Assembly (NCBI GenBank): GCA_016218815.1
Contig: JACRCX010000038.1
Location: forward strand, 1 to 64,000
Length of the DNA: 64,000 nucleotides
Direction of reading: 5' to 3'
Source: Deltaproteobacteria bacterium
Lineage (GTDB): Bacteria > Myxococcota_A > Polyangia > DRWM01 > JAAZOP01
How positions within the stretch are numbered: the first letter of the stretch is position 1; every line of letters begins with the position of its first letter. The position numbers and the translations under genes are program-made. This document shows positions 43,856-52,436 of the stretch, in pieces. The notes beneath the pieces are model-generated. The model had not been told where the DNA came from. It saw only the letters and a list, made by a program, of their open reading frames with translations, and did no database searches.

Positions 43856-46800
43856 ATGTTGCGATGGTCGTCGAGAACGGTCCGGATGGTCCTGTTTGCC
43901 GCGTGTGTACCGCTCGCTGCTGTGTCCTCCGCATGCGTCGGCCTCGACTCGTTCGACGGGTCAATGGATGCCGATGGTGGCGAAGGCTTCGACGCCGACG
44001 ACGACGTCGATGTCGAAAGCGCGGCCGACCATGACGGCGACCGCGTCTCGGACGACGCCGGGTCCTCGGATCGGGAGGAGTCCGCCGATCGCGAGGAAGA
44101 CGGACACGACGCCGACGACCGCGCAGCCGAGGACGACGGTTACGGTCCCGACGCCGACGACGGGGGCGACGACGCATACGATGCCGACGACCACGGCGGC
44201 GACCCCGATGGCGAGGACGACGGGGATGCCGGCGACGGCGGAGGCGACGACGTCGGGGACTCCGCCGATGGCGGGGACGCGGACGGCGGGCCCCTGTGCG
44301 GCGACGGCGTGCTCGACCCGGGAGAGTCGTGCGACGACGGCAACGTCGTCCCCGGCGACGGCTGCGAGCTCGATTGCAGCTTCACCTGCGCCGCGGCGGT
44401 GGATTGTGACGATCGCGAGCCGTGCAACGGCGACGAGTCGTGCGCGCTGTCCCATGTCTGCCAGGCGGGCACGGCGCCGGCCGAGGGGTCCGCGTGCCTC
44501 GCGGCCTCGGGCGCGGGCGGAGCCTGCCACGGCCTGCACTGCGTGCCGATCTCGTGCGGCGACGGCGTGCTCGACGTGGGCGAGGCGTGCGACGACGGCA
44601 ACATCCTCGCCGGGGACGGCTGCGAGCCCGACTGCACGTTCACCTGCAGCTCGGGCGCCGATTGCGACGACCTGGTGTTCTGCAACGGCGTCGAAACCTG
44701 CTCGGCGAGCCATGTGTGCGTCCCCGGCTCTGCGCAGCCCGAGGGCACGTCCTGCACGACGGCGCCGGGCGCCGCGGGCGCCTGTCACGGTGGCCTCTGC
44801 GTGCCGGTGACCTGCGGCGACGGCGTGGCGGATCCCGGCGAGGCCTGCGACGACGGCAATGCCGTGAGCGGGGACGGCTGCGAGGCCGATTGCACGTTCA
44901 CCTGCGTCGGCGCCGCCGGCTGCGACGACGGCCTCCTGTGCAACGGCGCCGAATCCTGCTCCGCCGCGCACCTCTGCCAGGCCGGGACGCCGGTCGCGGA
45001 CCTGACGCTCTGCACCACCTCCGCCGGTGCACCCGGCGTCTGCCGGACCGCCGTCTGCGCCGCGATCGTCTGCGGCAACCTGCTGGTCGAGCCCGGGGAA
45101 CAGTGCGACGACGGGAACGCCGTCGCCGGGGACGGCTGCGAGTCCGACTGCACGTTCTCCTGTACCCTGGCCGCCCAGTGCGACGACGGGCTGGTCTGCA
45201 ACGGCGCCGAGTCGTGCTCGCCCGCGCACAGGTGCGCCGCCGGCGCGCCCGCTCCGGATCTCACGGCCTGCTCCCTGCCCTCCGGCGCCGGGGGCGTCTG
45301 CCGCTCGGGCCTCTGCGCCTCCATCGCCTGCGGCAACGCCCTCGTAGACCCGGGCGAACAGTGCGACGACGGGAATACGGACAACACCGACGCCTGCCTC
45401 ACGTCCTGCGTCCTGGCCTCCTGCGGCGACGGGTTCGTGCGCGCCGGCGTCGAAGTGTGCGACGGCGACCCGCCGCGCTCCTGCACGACCTCCTGCGCCT
45501 CGACCGGCACCCAGTCCTGCGTCGGCTGCGTCTGGTCCGCCTGCTCCCCGCCCGCCGAGCGGTGCAACGGCCTGGACGACGACTGCGACGGCGCCACCGA
45601 CAACGGCTTCGGCATCGGGACGGCGTGCGACGGCCCCGACTCGGATCTCTGCCCCGAGGGCGCCCTGGCCTGCGACACGGTGGGCACGGGCACGATCTGT
45701 ACCGACACCACGTCCTCGAATCTCGACCTCTGCAACGGCCTGGACGACGACTGCGACCCGGCCAGCCCCGACGGCTCCGAGGATCCGCAGACGGGGGCCG
45801 CGTGCGACGGGGCCGACAGCGACCTGTGCCTCGAAGGGACGAACGCGTGCACCAGCGGCCACGAGGTCTGCGGCGACACCACGCCCTCGACCGTGGACCT
45901 GTGCAACAGCCTGGACGACGACTGCGACCCGGCCAGCGCCGACGGCTCGGAAGACCCGCTCACGGGTGCCTCGTGCGACGGCGCCGATACCGACCTCTGC
46001 CTGGAAGGAACGAACGCGTGCACGGGCGGCGCCGAGGTCTGCAGCGACACCACCTCCTCGACGGTGGACCTGTGCAACAGCCTGGACGACGACTGCGACC
46101 CGGCCAGCGCCGACGGCTCCGAGGATCCGCTGACCGGGGCCGCGTGCGACGGGGCCGACACCGACCTGTGCTTGGAAGGAACGAACGCTTGCACGGGTGG
46201 TGCCGAGGTGTGCAGCGACACCACCCCCTCGACGGTGGACCTGTGCAATGGCCTGGACGACGACTGCGACCCGGCGAGCGCGGACGGCTCCGAGGATCCG
46301 GCGGCCGGCGGCCCCTGCGACGGCCCCGACCTCGACTTCTGCCTGGAAGGGATCGGCACCTGCGTCTCGCCGGTCCTCCAGTGCAGCGACCACACCACCG
46401 ACAACCTCGAGGCGTGCAACGGGCTCGACGACGACTGCGACACGCTCACCGACGAGGACTTCAACCGCGACAACAACCCGCTTTGCACCGACGGCTTCTG
46501 GGACCTCGGCATGCTCAACGGCGATGCCGGCGCCCAGTTCGCCACCGACGCCTACTGGAACGAGCAATGGGACCTCGCCACCTTCGTCGAGAGCGACCTC
46601 GTGACCAGCATCCCGGTGACCGGGACGGTGACGCTCACCAGCCCCCCCGGCATGGACTTCGACCTGTACGTCTACTGCGTCTCCTGCGGGGGCCTGCTCG
46701 CCGGCTCCTCGACCGTCCACGGCCTGACGGGCCACACCGACGTGGTCGACGTGGCGCGCGACGACACGTCGCTGGATGATACGTTCGACGTGATCATCGA

Positions 46801-46888
46801 GGTCCGGCACGTCGCCTCGAGCATCTGCGGCAACTGGACGCTGCAGGTCGACGGTGACACGCCGGCCATGACCATCACGTGTCCGTAG
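43856..46888 (+). CDS. Large cysteine-rich repeat lipoprotein (DUF4215 and MopE-like repeats)
   Basis: 1010 aa, GGAGGGG upstream. Lipobox SSAC (Cys27) follows the signal peptide, then a long Asp/Gly tether (30-145). Residues about 147-545 hold DUF4215 units with CGDGVLDPGESCDDGN cores, each about 86 residues. Next come five CNGLDDDCD units of about 57 residues (565-870), the putative metal-binding motif of MopE-like and myxobacterial proteins. The C-terminal domain (about 880-1010) resembles a pre-peptidase-type beta domain. Probably surface-exposed and Ca2+ or copper binding; no enzymatic motif. The DNA repeats at 45630-46330 are nearly identical. Confidence 0.88.
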   Translation: MLRWSSRTVRMVLFAACVPLAAVSSACVGLDSFDGSMDADGGEGFDADDDVDVESAADHDGDRVSDDAGSSDREESADREEDGHDADDRAAEDDGYGPDADDGGDDAYDADDHGGDPDGEDDGDAGDGGGDDVGDSADGGDADGGPLCGDGVLDPGESCDDGNVVPGDGCELDCSFTCAAAVDCDDREPCNGDESCALSHVCQAGTAPAEGSACLAASGAGGACHGLHCVPISCGDGVLDVGEACDDGNILAGDGCEPDCTFTCSSGADCDDLVFCNGVETCSASHVCVPGSAQPEGTSCTTAPGAAGACHGGLCVPVTCGDGVADPGEACDDGNAVSGDGCEADCTFTCVGAAGCDDGLLCNGAESCSAAHLCQAGTPVADLTLCTTSAGAPGVCRTAVCAAIVCGNLLVEPGEQCDDGNAVAGDGCESDCTFSCTLAAQCDDGLVCNGAESCSPAHRCAAGAPAPDLTACSLPSGAGGVCRSGLCASIACGNALVDPGEQCDDGNTDNTDACLTSCVLASCGDGFVRAGVEVCDGDPPRSCTTSCASTGTQSCVGCVWSACSPPAERCNGLDDDCDGATDNGFGIGTACDGPDSDLCPEGALACDTVGTGTICTDTTSSNLDLCNGLDDDCDPASPDGSEDPQTGAACDGADSDLCLEGTNACTSGHEVCGDTTPSTVDLCNSLDDDCDPASADGSEDPLTGASCDGADTDLCLEGTNACTGGAEVCSDTTSSTVDLCNSLDDDCDPASADGSEDPLTGAACDGADTDLCLEGTNACTGGAEVCSDTTPSTVDLCNGLDDDCDPASADGSEDPAAGGPCDGPDLDFCLEGIGTCVSPVLQCSDHTTDNLEACNGLDDDCDTLTDEDFNRDNNPLCTDGFWDLGMLNGDAGAQFATDAYWNEQWDLATFVESDLVTSIPVTGTVTLTSPPGMDFDLYVYCVSCGGLLAGSSTVHGLTGHTDVVDVARDDTSLDDTFDVIIEVRHVASSICGNWTLQVDGDTPAMTITCP
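45630..46330 (+). repeat. 171-bp tandem coding repeat
   Basis: Four to five units of about 171 bp within the lipoprotein gene, each encoding a CDGADTDLCLEGTNAC...CNSLDDDCDPASADGSEDP-type unit. Close nucleotide identity suggests recent expansion. Confidence 0.7.
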
Positions 46889-46931
46889 CGGGGCGCGGCG
46901 GCGTGGCGGACGCGGGGAAGGAGGTGGCCGC

Positions 46932-47387
46932 ATGACGGGCATGACGCTGGGCGAGGCCGTGCGGAACGCGGTGGAGGTCGAGCTGGCGGCGGGGCGGTTC
47001 TACGACGGGCTCGTCGACCGGGCACGGACCTCCGAGGTGCGGCGGGTCCTGGAGTCGCTCGCCGGCCAGGAGTTCCGGCATGCGCGGGCCGTCCGGTCGG
47101 TCGGCATGCTGCTGGCGTCCGGAGAGCTGGCTGCCCCCGACGACGGGCCCTTGGACCTCGTGGAGACCGCGCCCGCCTGGATGTTCGTCGAGGACATCGG
47201 TCTGCCGGAAGCGTTGCAGGTGGCCTTCGAGGCGGAGACGCACGCGTACATCTACTACGACGCGCTCGTCGACGTGACGAGCGGATCGCTGCAGGGCTTC
47301 TTCCGCCAGCTCAAGGGGCGGGAGGAGGAGCACGTCCGCGACGTGGCCAGGTTGATCGCCCTCGTCGGCGGGAAGGTCCGGGTGTGA
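46932..47387 (+). CDS. Ferritin-like (rubrerythrin-family) diiron protein
   Basis: 151 aa, AAGGAGG upstream. Four-helix pattern with the ligand set of diiron ferritin-like proteins: EVELAAGRFYDGL, GQEFRHARAV (ExxH-like), AFEAETHAYIYYDAL and REEEHVRDVARL. No rubredoxin domain. Such proteins detoxify peroxide or store iron. Same strand as the cysteine-rich lipoprotein (43 nt gap) and the kinase downstream (103 nt). Confidence 0.8.
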   Translation: MTGMTLGEAVRNAVEVELAAGRFYDGLVDRARTSEVRRVLESLAGQEFRHARAVRSVGMLLASGELAAPDDGPLDLVETAPAWMFVEDIGLPEALQVAFEAETHAYIYYDALVDVTSGSLQGFFRQLKGREEEHVRDVARLIALVGGKVRV

Positions 47388-47490
47388 GCCGCGCGGCCCG
47401 GCGCCCGGGAGGAGCGACCTCGCAGGTGCACGCGACGGATGCCATGCCGGTCCTGCGGTGTCGCCCCTGCGGCGGGGGGAGGGGCCGTCG

Positions 47491-49986
47491 ATGAAGCTCT
47501 GCCCGCGATGCCGGGGAAGCTGCCGCGACGACGACATCTCCTGCGTCCGCTGCGGCACCCTGCTCGTCTCCGTTCCGACCATCGGCGGCGGGGCGCTGGT
47601 CGGAATGCGCCTGGCCGGCAGGTACGATCTGGAGGAGCTCGTCCGGGAAGGCTCGATGGGATGGGTCTACCGCGCGACCGACGCGGGCGGCGGCGCGCCG
47701 GTGGCGGCGAAGATCATGAAGCCGACCGCGTTCTCCGAGGACGTCCATCTCGCCCGGTTCCGCCGCGAAGCCCAGGTGGTGAGCCGCCTCAACCATCCCC
47801 ACATCGTGTCGGTCGTCCGTTGGGGCGAGGAACGCGGCGCCGTCGCCTACCTCGTCACCGAGTTCCTCCAGGGCCGCTCGCTGGCCGAGATCATCCACGA
47901 CGAGGCGCCCCTGCCGGTCGAGCGCGCCGTCCGCATCGCCAGCCAGCTTCTCGCCGCGCTCGAGTTCGCGCACGGAGCCGGAATCGTCCACCGGGACGTG
48001 AAGCCGGACAACCTCGTCGTGCTCGCGCCGCGCGACGGCGAGGACTTCGTCAAGGTGATCGACTTCGGGATCGCCCGCATCACCGGCGATCACGCGGCGC
48101 AGCTCACCGTGCCGGGCCAGGTCCTCGGCACCCCGCGCTACATGGCGCCGGAGCAGATCCGCGGGGAAGACACCGGCCCGGCGGTCGATCTGTACGCCGT
48201 CGCCGTGATCCTGTACGAGATGCTCACGGGTATCCCCGTCTTCCCCGACGGCGACCTCGTGACCGTCCTGCACCGGCACCTCAGCGAGCCGCCGCCGCCG
48301 ATTCGCGAGCTGCGGGACGGGCTCGCGAACGGCGAGGCGCTCCAGCGCGTGATCGATCGCGCGCTCGCCAAGCACCCGACCGATCGATTCGCCGACGCGC
48401 ATTCCCTGCGCCGCGCCCTGGTGGCCGCGGCCGAGCGCGCGACGGCGGTTCCTGGCACCGAAGTCTGCCCGCGCTGCGGCCGGTTGGCGGGCGAGCTGGA
48501 CGTCCACTGCCCGTCCTGCGGTACCACCATGCGCTTCTCGCGTCCTCCGCCCGCACCCGCCGCCACTCCGTTGCCGCCCACGGCGCCCGATCTCTCCGGG
48601 TGCTGCGCCCAGGCTTGCCGGCTCCACGGACACTGCCATCCGCGCGCCGACGCGTTCTGGAGCCGGCTTCCGCGACGGCTTCCGGAGATCGACCGCCCGG
48701 AGGTCCGGATGGCGATCGAGAGCCTGCTGCGAGGCGACGTCCCCGTACTCCAGCTCGTCGGCCCGCCGGGGTCCGGCAAGACCCGCTGCGCCCGCGTCGC
48801 GGCGCGCCGCGCGGCCGAGGCGGGGCTCTGCGTCGTGCCCGCCGGCGCCGACGCCGCCGACGTGCCGCCGCCGTGGGCCGCCCTCTCCGGCGCCCTGGCG
48901 CTCGTGCTTCGCCTGCCCCCACGCCCCTCGGCCGAGGCGGTCGCGCGCGGCGCCCGGGAGGACGGCACGAACAACGAGCGCCTGGCCGGCCGCCTCGAGC
49001 TGCTCGGCCTGCCGGGTCCGCTGGATGCGGCCGTTCCCGCGCTCCGCCGCCACACCGCGGCCGCCGCCGCCCGCGACGATCTCGTTTCCCGCGATGCCGG
49101 CCGACGCCTCCTGCTCTGCGAGGACGTCGACCGGTGGGACCTGCCGAGCCGCGAGCTGCTGCCCGAGCTTGCGAGCGCGTGCACGGCCTCCGGCGTGCGC
49201 CTGCTGGCGACCTCCGTCGCGCCGGCGTTGGGGCCCGCCGCCGCCGGCACGGTTCCCCTCCCGCCGCTCGCCGTCTCCGTCCTCTCCGCCCGCGTGCTCG
49301 CGCAGCAGCCCGTCGCCGACCCCGGCCATCTCCGGGCGCTGGGAGAGCTGTTCTCGGCCGGCGCGGGCAATGCGCTCTGGACCGAGCAGGCGCTGGGCCT
49401 GATCGCCGAGTCGGGAGTCTTCCCGCGGGGCACGGCCGGAGAGATCGTCCTGGCTCGGACGCGTCGCCTGCCCGTCCGCCTCCGCCGCGTGCTCGAGGGG
49501 CTCGCCGTTCTCGGCGGGACCGCCGCGCAGGCTACCGTCGCCTTCGTGACCCAGAGCGACGCGATCGACGACGTCGCCCTGGACCTGCTCGCCGGCAGCG
49601 CGTTCCTCGAACCCTCCGAGCCGCCTCCCGTCCTGCGCCTGGCGCACCCCCTGATGGCCGAAGCCATCCGGATCGCCATCCCGGCGGACGTGCGCCGCGA
49701 GCTGCACCGTCGCGCCCTGCACGCCCTCTCCGGGATGGGCGCCCCCCACGGCGTCCTCGCCTTCCACGCCCGCGGCGCAGGCGAGACGCTTCGCGCCGCC
49801 CACCACTACCTCCAGGCCGGCGACCGCGCCCGCAGGGTCCTCGACGACGACGCGGCCCGGCGCTGCTATGCCGCCGCGGTCGAGCTGCTCTCGACGAGGG
49901 TCGACGACCGCGCCGACGCCGCGCTCCACGCCCAGCTCGCCGACCGGATCAACTCGGCCCAGACCTCCGAGCCCGCCGAAGGGTGA
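47491..49986 (+). CDS. Ser/Thr kinase with two zinc ribbons and AAA/STAND-like ATPase
   Basis: 831 aa from ATG 47491 (GGGGGGAGG upstream; an earlier ATG at 47458 is less likely). An N-terminal zinc ribbon (CPRC...CVRC, 4-21), a Hanks kinase (about 40-310: catalytic Lys74, HRD 167, DFG 191, APE 219), a second ribbon (CPRC...CPSC, 326-343), a cysteine-rich segment (CCAQACRLHGHCH), and an ATPase with P-loop GPPGSGKT (424-431) and Walker B LLLCEDVDRWD. The layout resembles bacterial kinase-ATPase regulators of STAND type but without the usual TPR tail. The glycine-rich loop is EGSMGWVY. The C-terminal SEPAEG and stop are part of a 21-nt repeat. Confidence 0.88.
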   Translation: MKLCPRCRGSCRDDDISCVRCGTLLVSVPTIGGGALVGMRLAGRYDLEELVREGSMGWVYRATDAGGGAPVAAKIMKPTAFSEDVHLARFRREAQVVSRLNHPHIVSVVRWGEERGAVAYLVTEFLQGRSLAEIIHDEAPLPVERAVRIASQLLAALEFAHGAGIVHRDVKPDNLVVLAPRDGEDFVKVIDFGIARITGDHAAQLTVPGQVLGTPRYMAPEQIRGEDTGPAVDLYAVAVILYEMLTGIPVFPDGDLVTVLHRHLSEPPPPIRELRDGLANGEALQRVIDRALAKHPTDRFADAHSLRRALVAAAERATAVPGTEVCPRCGRLAGELDVHCPSCGTTMRFSRPPPAPAATPLPPTAPDLSGCCAQACRLHGHCHPRADAFWSRLPRRLPEIDRPEVRMAIESLLRGDVPVLQLVGPPGSGKTRCARVAARRAAEAGLCVVPAGADAADVPPPWAALSGALALVLRLPPRPSAEAVARGAREDGTNNERLAGRLELLGLPGPLDAAVPALRRHTAAAAARDDLVSRDAGRRLLLCEDVDRWDLPSRELLPELASACTASGVRLLATSVAPALGPAAAGTVPLPPLAVSVLSARVLAQQPVADPGHLRALGELFSAGAGNALWTEQALGLIAESGVFPRGTAGEIVLARTRRLPVRLRRVLEGLAVLGGTAAQATVAFVTQSDAIDDVALDLLAGSAFLEPSEPPPVLRLAHPLMAEAIRIAIPADVRRELHRRALHALSGMGAPHGVLAFHARGAGETLRAAHHYLQAGDRARRVLDDDAARRCYAAAVELLSTRVDDRADAALHAQLADRINSAQTSEPAEG
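49966..49986. repeat. 21-nt repeat, copy 1, contains the kinase stop
   Basis: TCCGAGCCCGCCGAAGGGTG plus A, identical to 50005-50025. Supplies SEPAEG and the stop codon of the kinase gene. Confidence 0.7.
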
Positions 49987-50004
49987 GCCCGCGTCGACTT
50001 CCCG

Positions 50005-50025
50005 TCCGAGCCCGCCGAAGGGTGA
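50005..50025. repeat. 21-nt repeat, copy 2
   Basis: Exact copy of 49966-49986, 18 nt downstream of it. Confidence 0.7.
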
Positions 50026-50074
50026 CCGTTCGCGGCCCGTGCCCCCCGAGGACCCGCCTTGTCTGCACCCCGTC

Positions 50075-50170
50075 GACCTCTACGGATTGTCCGGACAGGG
50101 CGAGCTCATCTGGCACTGCCATATCCTGTGCCGGGAGGACAACGAGATGATGCACACCTGCCGGATCCCG
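50075..50170 (+). pseudogene. Multicopper oxidase C-terminal remnant
   Basis: One frame reads GELIWHCHILCREDNEMM, matching the C-terminal copper-binding end of multicopper oxidases (compare WHCHLLGHEENDMM in the gene at 55928). The expected second His is replaced (CRED for HEEN), and no oxidase sequence continues upstream or downstream. A decayed copy next to an intact oxidase. Confidence 0.6.
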
Positions 50171-50625
50171 GCGCCGCTGTGGAATCGCGCAACGGTGGCC
50201 ACCCGCCGCCGCGACGGCCTCGGCATGCGACGTGCCGAGCCTCGCCCTGCGGCACAACGCCCCACGCTTGCTCGCCTCGTCGTTTCCTGTTGTCTCGTCC
50301 GCGGGTTTCGCCGCTCGTCCGTGCCGTGCGCCCGATTCGGGTGGCAGCTTGCCCCGTTCTCCCGCCCTGTTCGGTCAATCCTTCCGCCCAGGCGGTGGCC
50401 GGCACACAATCGGCTTGTCTCGCCCCCGGGCGCTCCTGGCCGGGACGACCACGGGCGCCGAGGGGACAGTGAGTGAGTGTGAAGGCTGCGGCAGCCCGTG
50501 CGGAGCCCTGCACGGCGATCCGGCCGCCGACCGGGTGGGCGCAATACCCGCCGCGCACCACGGCGCGAGCGATAACGGGATTGCCGTGGAAACCGCGGCC
50601 GGCGGGGAAGGGAAGATGCAAACCC

Positions 50626-52356
50626 ATGAACACTCGAATCGATGCGAATCCGAGCGCACGGCGCGCCGTCCGGCTCATCGGCGGCACCGCGGTGGTCGTC
50701 GTTTCGTGGCTCTGGAGCTGCGCGACCAGCGACGTCCACGTGTACGGCTCCGATCCGGGCGCCGGCAGCAGTGGGGGCGGGGGCGGCAGCGCCGACGCCG
50801 ACTCGGCCGGGCCGACCGACATGGGCGGCGGCGGGACGGGCGGCGGCGGGATGGGCGGCGGCGGCGGGATGGGCGGCGGCGGCGGGATGGGCGGCGGCGG
50901 CGGGATGGGCGGCGGCGGCGGGATGGGCGGCGGCGGCCCGGACGGCGGTTCGATCGATCCGCCCGTTGGCGATCTCCTGCGCGATCCTCCGGAGGCAGAG
51001 GACCTCGATCCCGCAGACGAGGTCGCGGAGTACGATATCGAGGCGCGCGTGGCCCCGGTCGAGATCGCCGGAACGACGGCCGACCTGATGACCTACAACG
51101 GCTCCTTCCCCGGCCCCACGATCCGCGGGCGTCGCGGCGGCGTGGTCCGAGTCCGGATCACCAACTCATTGCCCGTCGGGGAGCCGAACGCGCTGGGCTA
51201 CGTGCCGGGTCCGACCAACCTGCACGTGCACGGCTGGCACGTCTCGCCCGAGGAACCCGCGGACTTCGTGATGTACTCGCTGGCGCCGGGTGAAAGCCGG
51301 CTGCACGAGTACGACCTGGGGATGCAGGAAGCAGGGACGATGGGCCTGTACCACTCGCACATCCACGGCCTCGTGGCCGAGCAGTTCTGGGCGGGCCTCC
51401 TGGGCGTGCTGGTGGTGGACGATCCCGACGATCGGCTCACCGCGTTCGAGACCCACATCCTGGTGCTCAAGGACATCAGCCTGAGCGGCGGCGCGCCGGC
51501 CCCCCACACGACCATGGACTACATGCTGGGCAAGGAAGGGGATCTGGTCACCGTCAACGGGCAGATCAACCCGCGCCTGGTCATGCGGCAGGGCCAGGTC
51601 CAGCGCTGGCGCATCGCCAACGGCAGCACCGCCCGCTTCTACAAGCTCAGCCTGGAGGGCCGCGACCTCCACGTCATCGGCACCGACGGCGGGCTGCTCG
51701 ACGTGCCCTATCCGCGCGCCGATGTCCTGCTCTCGCCGGCCGAGCGCATCGACGTGCTGGTCGACGCCGGCTCGTCCTCCGGCACCGCTCGCCTCCTGGC
51801 GCTGCCCTACTCCCGCGGCGGCATGGGCATGATGGGAGGTTCCTCCGGCACGATCACCCTGATGACGGTCGCCTTCGAGGGCGAGCGAACGCCCGCGCAG
51901 GAGATTCCGGCGACCATCAACCCGGACGCCGCACGCATCGATCCAGCCTCCGTGACCATCGCGGCTGAGCGCACGCTGCACCTGTCGATGTCGATGAGCG
52001 CCGGCTACATCAACGGACAGACATTCGACGTCGATCCGTACACGATCGACTCGGCGCCCGACACCTGGGAGCGCTGGACGGTCGTCAACGACAGCATGAT
52101 GGACCATCCCTTCCACTACCACGTCTTCGAGGCCCAGGTGCTCGACGTCGCCGGCGGCGACGAAGGCTACGCGTCGCTCTACACGTCGAGCCCCGCATGG
52201 AAGGACACCGTCCTCGTGCCGGCGATGGGCAGTGTGACGCTGCTCATGCCGATCCGCGACTACGACGGCATGGCGATGTTCCACTGCCACATCCTGGAGC
52301 ACGAGGACATCGGGATGATGGGGATCTGGAACATCGGCGACATGGGGGGGATGTGA
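50626..52356 (+). CDS. Multicopper oxidase, lipoprotein-like
   Basis: 576 aa. Start chosen at MNTRIDANPSARR (GGGAAGGGAAG upstream). A hydrophobic segment with Cys32 suggests lipid anchoring, followed by a glycine-methionine tether of GGGGM units (66-104). Copper ligands of all sites are present: HVHGWH (200-204), HSHIHG (243-248), HPFHYHVFE, and HCHILEHEDIGM with Cys554, His559 and Met564 as type 1 ligands. It couples substrate oxidation to reduction of oxygen to water. First gene of the surface redox cluster with the five-haem cytochrome 80 nt downstream. Confidence 0.9.
   Translation: MNTRIDANPSARRAVRLIGGTAVVVVSWLWSCATSDVHVYGSDPGAGSSGGGGGSADADSAGPTDMGGGGTGGGGMGGGGGMGGGGGMGGGGGMGGGGGMGGGGPDGGSIDPPVGDLLRDPPEAEDLDPADEVAEYDIEARVAPVEIAGTTADLMTYNGSFPGPTIRGRRGGVVRVRITNSLPVGEPNALGYVPGPTNLHVHGWHVSPEEPADFVMYSLAPGESRLHEYDLGMQEAGTMGLYHSHIHGLVAEQFWAGLLGVLVVDDPDDRLTAFETHILVLKDISLSGGAPAPHTTMDYMLGKEGDLVTVNGQINPRLVMRQGQVQRWRIANGSTARFYKLSLEGRDLHVIGTDGGLLDVPYPRADVLLSPAERIDVLVDAGSSSGTARLLALPYSRGGMGMMGGSSGTITLMTVAFEGERTPAQEIPATINPDAARIDPASVTIAAERTLHLSMSMSAGYINGQTFDVDPYTIDSAPDTWERWTVVNDSMMDHPFHYHVFEAQVLDVAGGDEGYASLYTSSPAWKDTVLVPAMGSVTLLMPIRDYDGMAMFHCHILEHEDIGMMGIWNIGDMGGM
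50821..50937 (+). repeat. 15-bp GGCGGCGGCGGGATG tandem repeat
   Basis: Encodes the Gly-Met tether of the multicopper oxidase (residues 66-104). The pattern is clear, with five to six units. Confidence 0.8.
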
Positions 52357-52436
52357 CGACCCACCGCCGCTTGCCGGCGGGGTAACCCTCGCCGGCGCGG
52401 GCGGAGTGGACGTTCGAGGTGGTCTGGAGGTGGACG

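Larger units (their letters stand above)
49987..50625. other. Intergenic region with repeat and multicopper oxidase remnant
   Basis: 639 nt with no intact gene. It holds the second copy of the 21-nt repeat (50005-50025), an oxidase fragment (50075-50170), and an AT-poorer leader before the multicopper oxidase. I saw no clear promoter. Confidence 0.5.

Noticed and set aside
45630..46330. Regular repeats resembling a CRISPR array
   Set aside because: Units of about 171 bp without short spacers, in frame, encoding the CNGLDDDCD repeats.
43961..46942. 993-codon minus-strand frame over the cysteine-rich lipoprotein
   Set aside because: Val/Ala/Gly/Arg-rich mirror of the plus-strand repeats; the plus frame has signal peptide, cysteine motifs and a ribosome-binding site.
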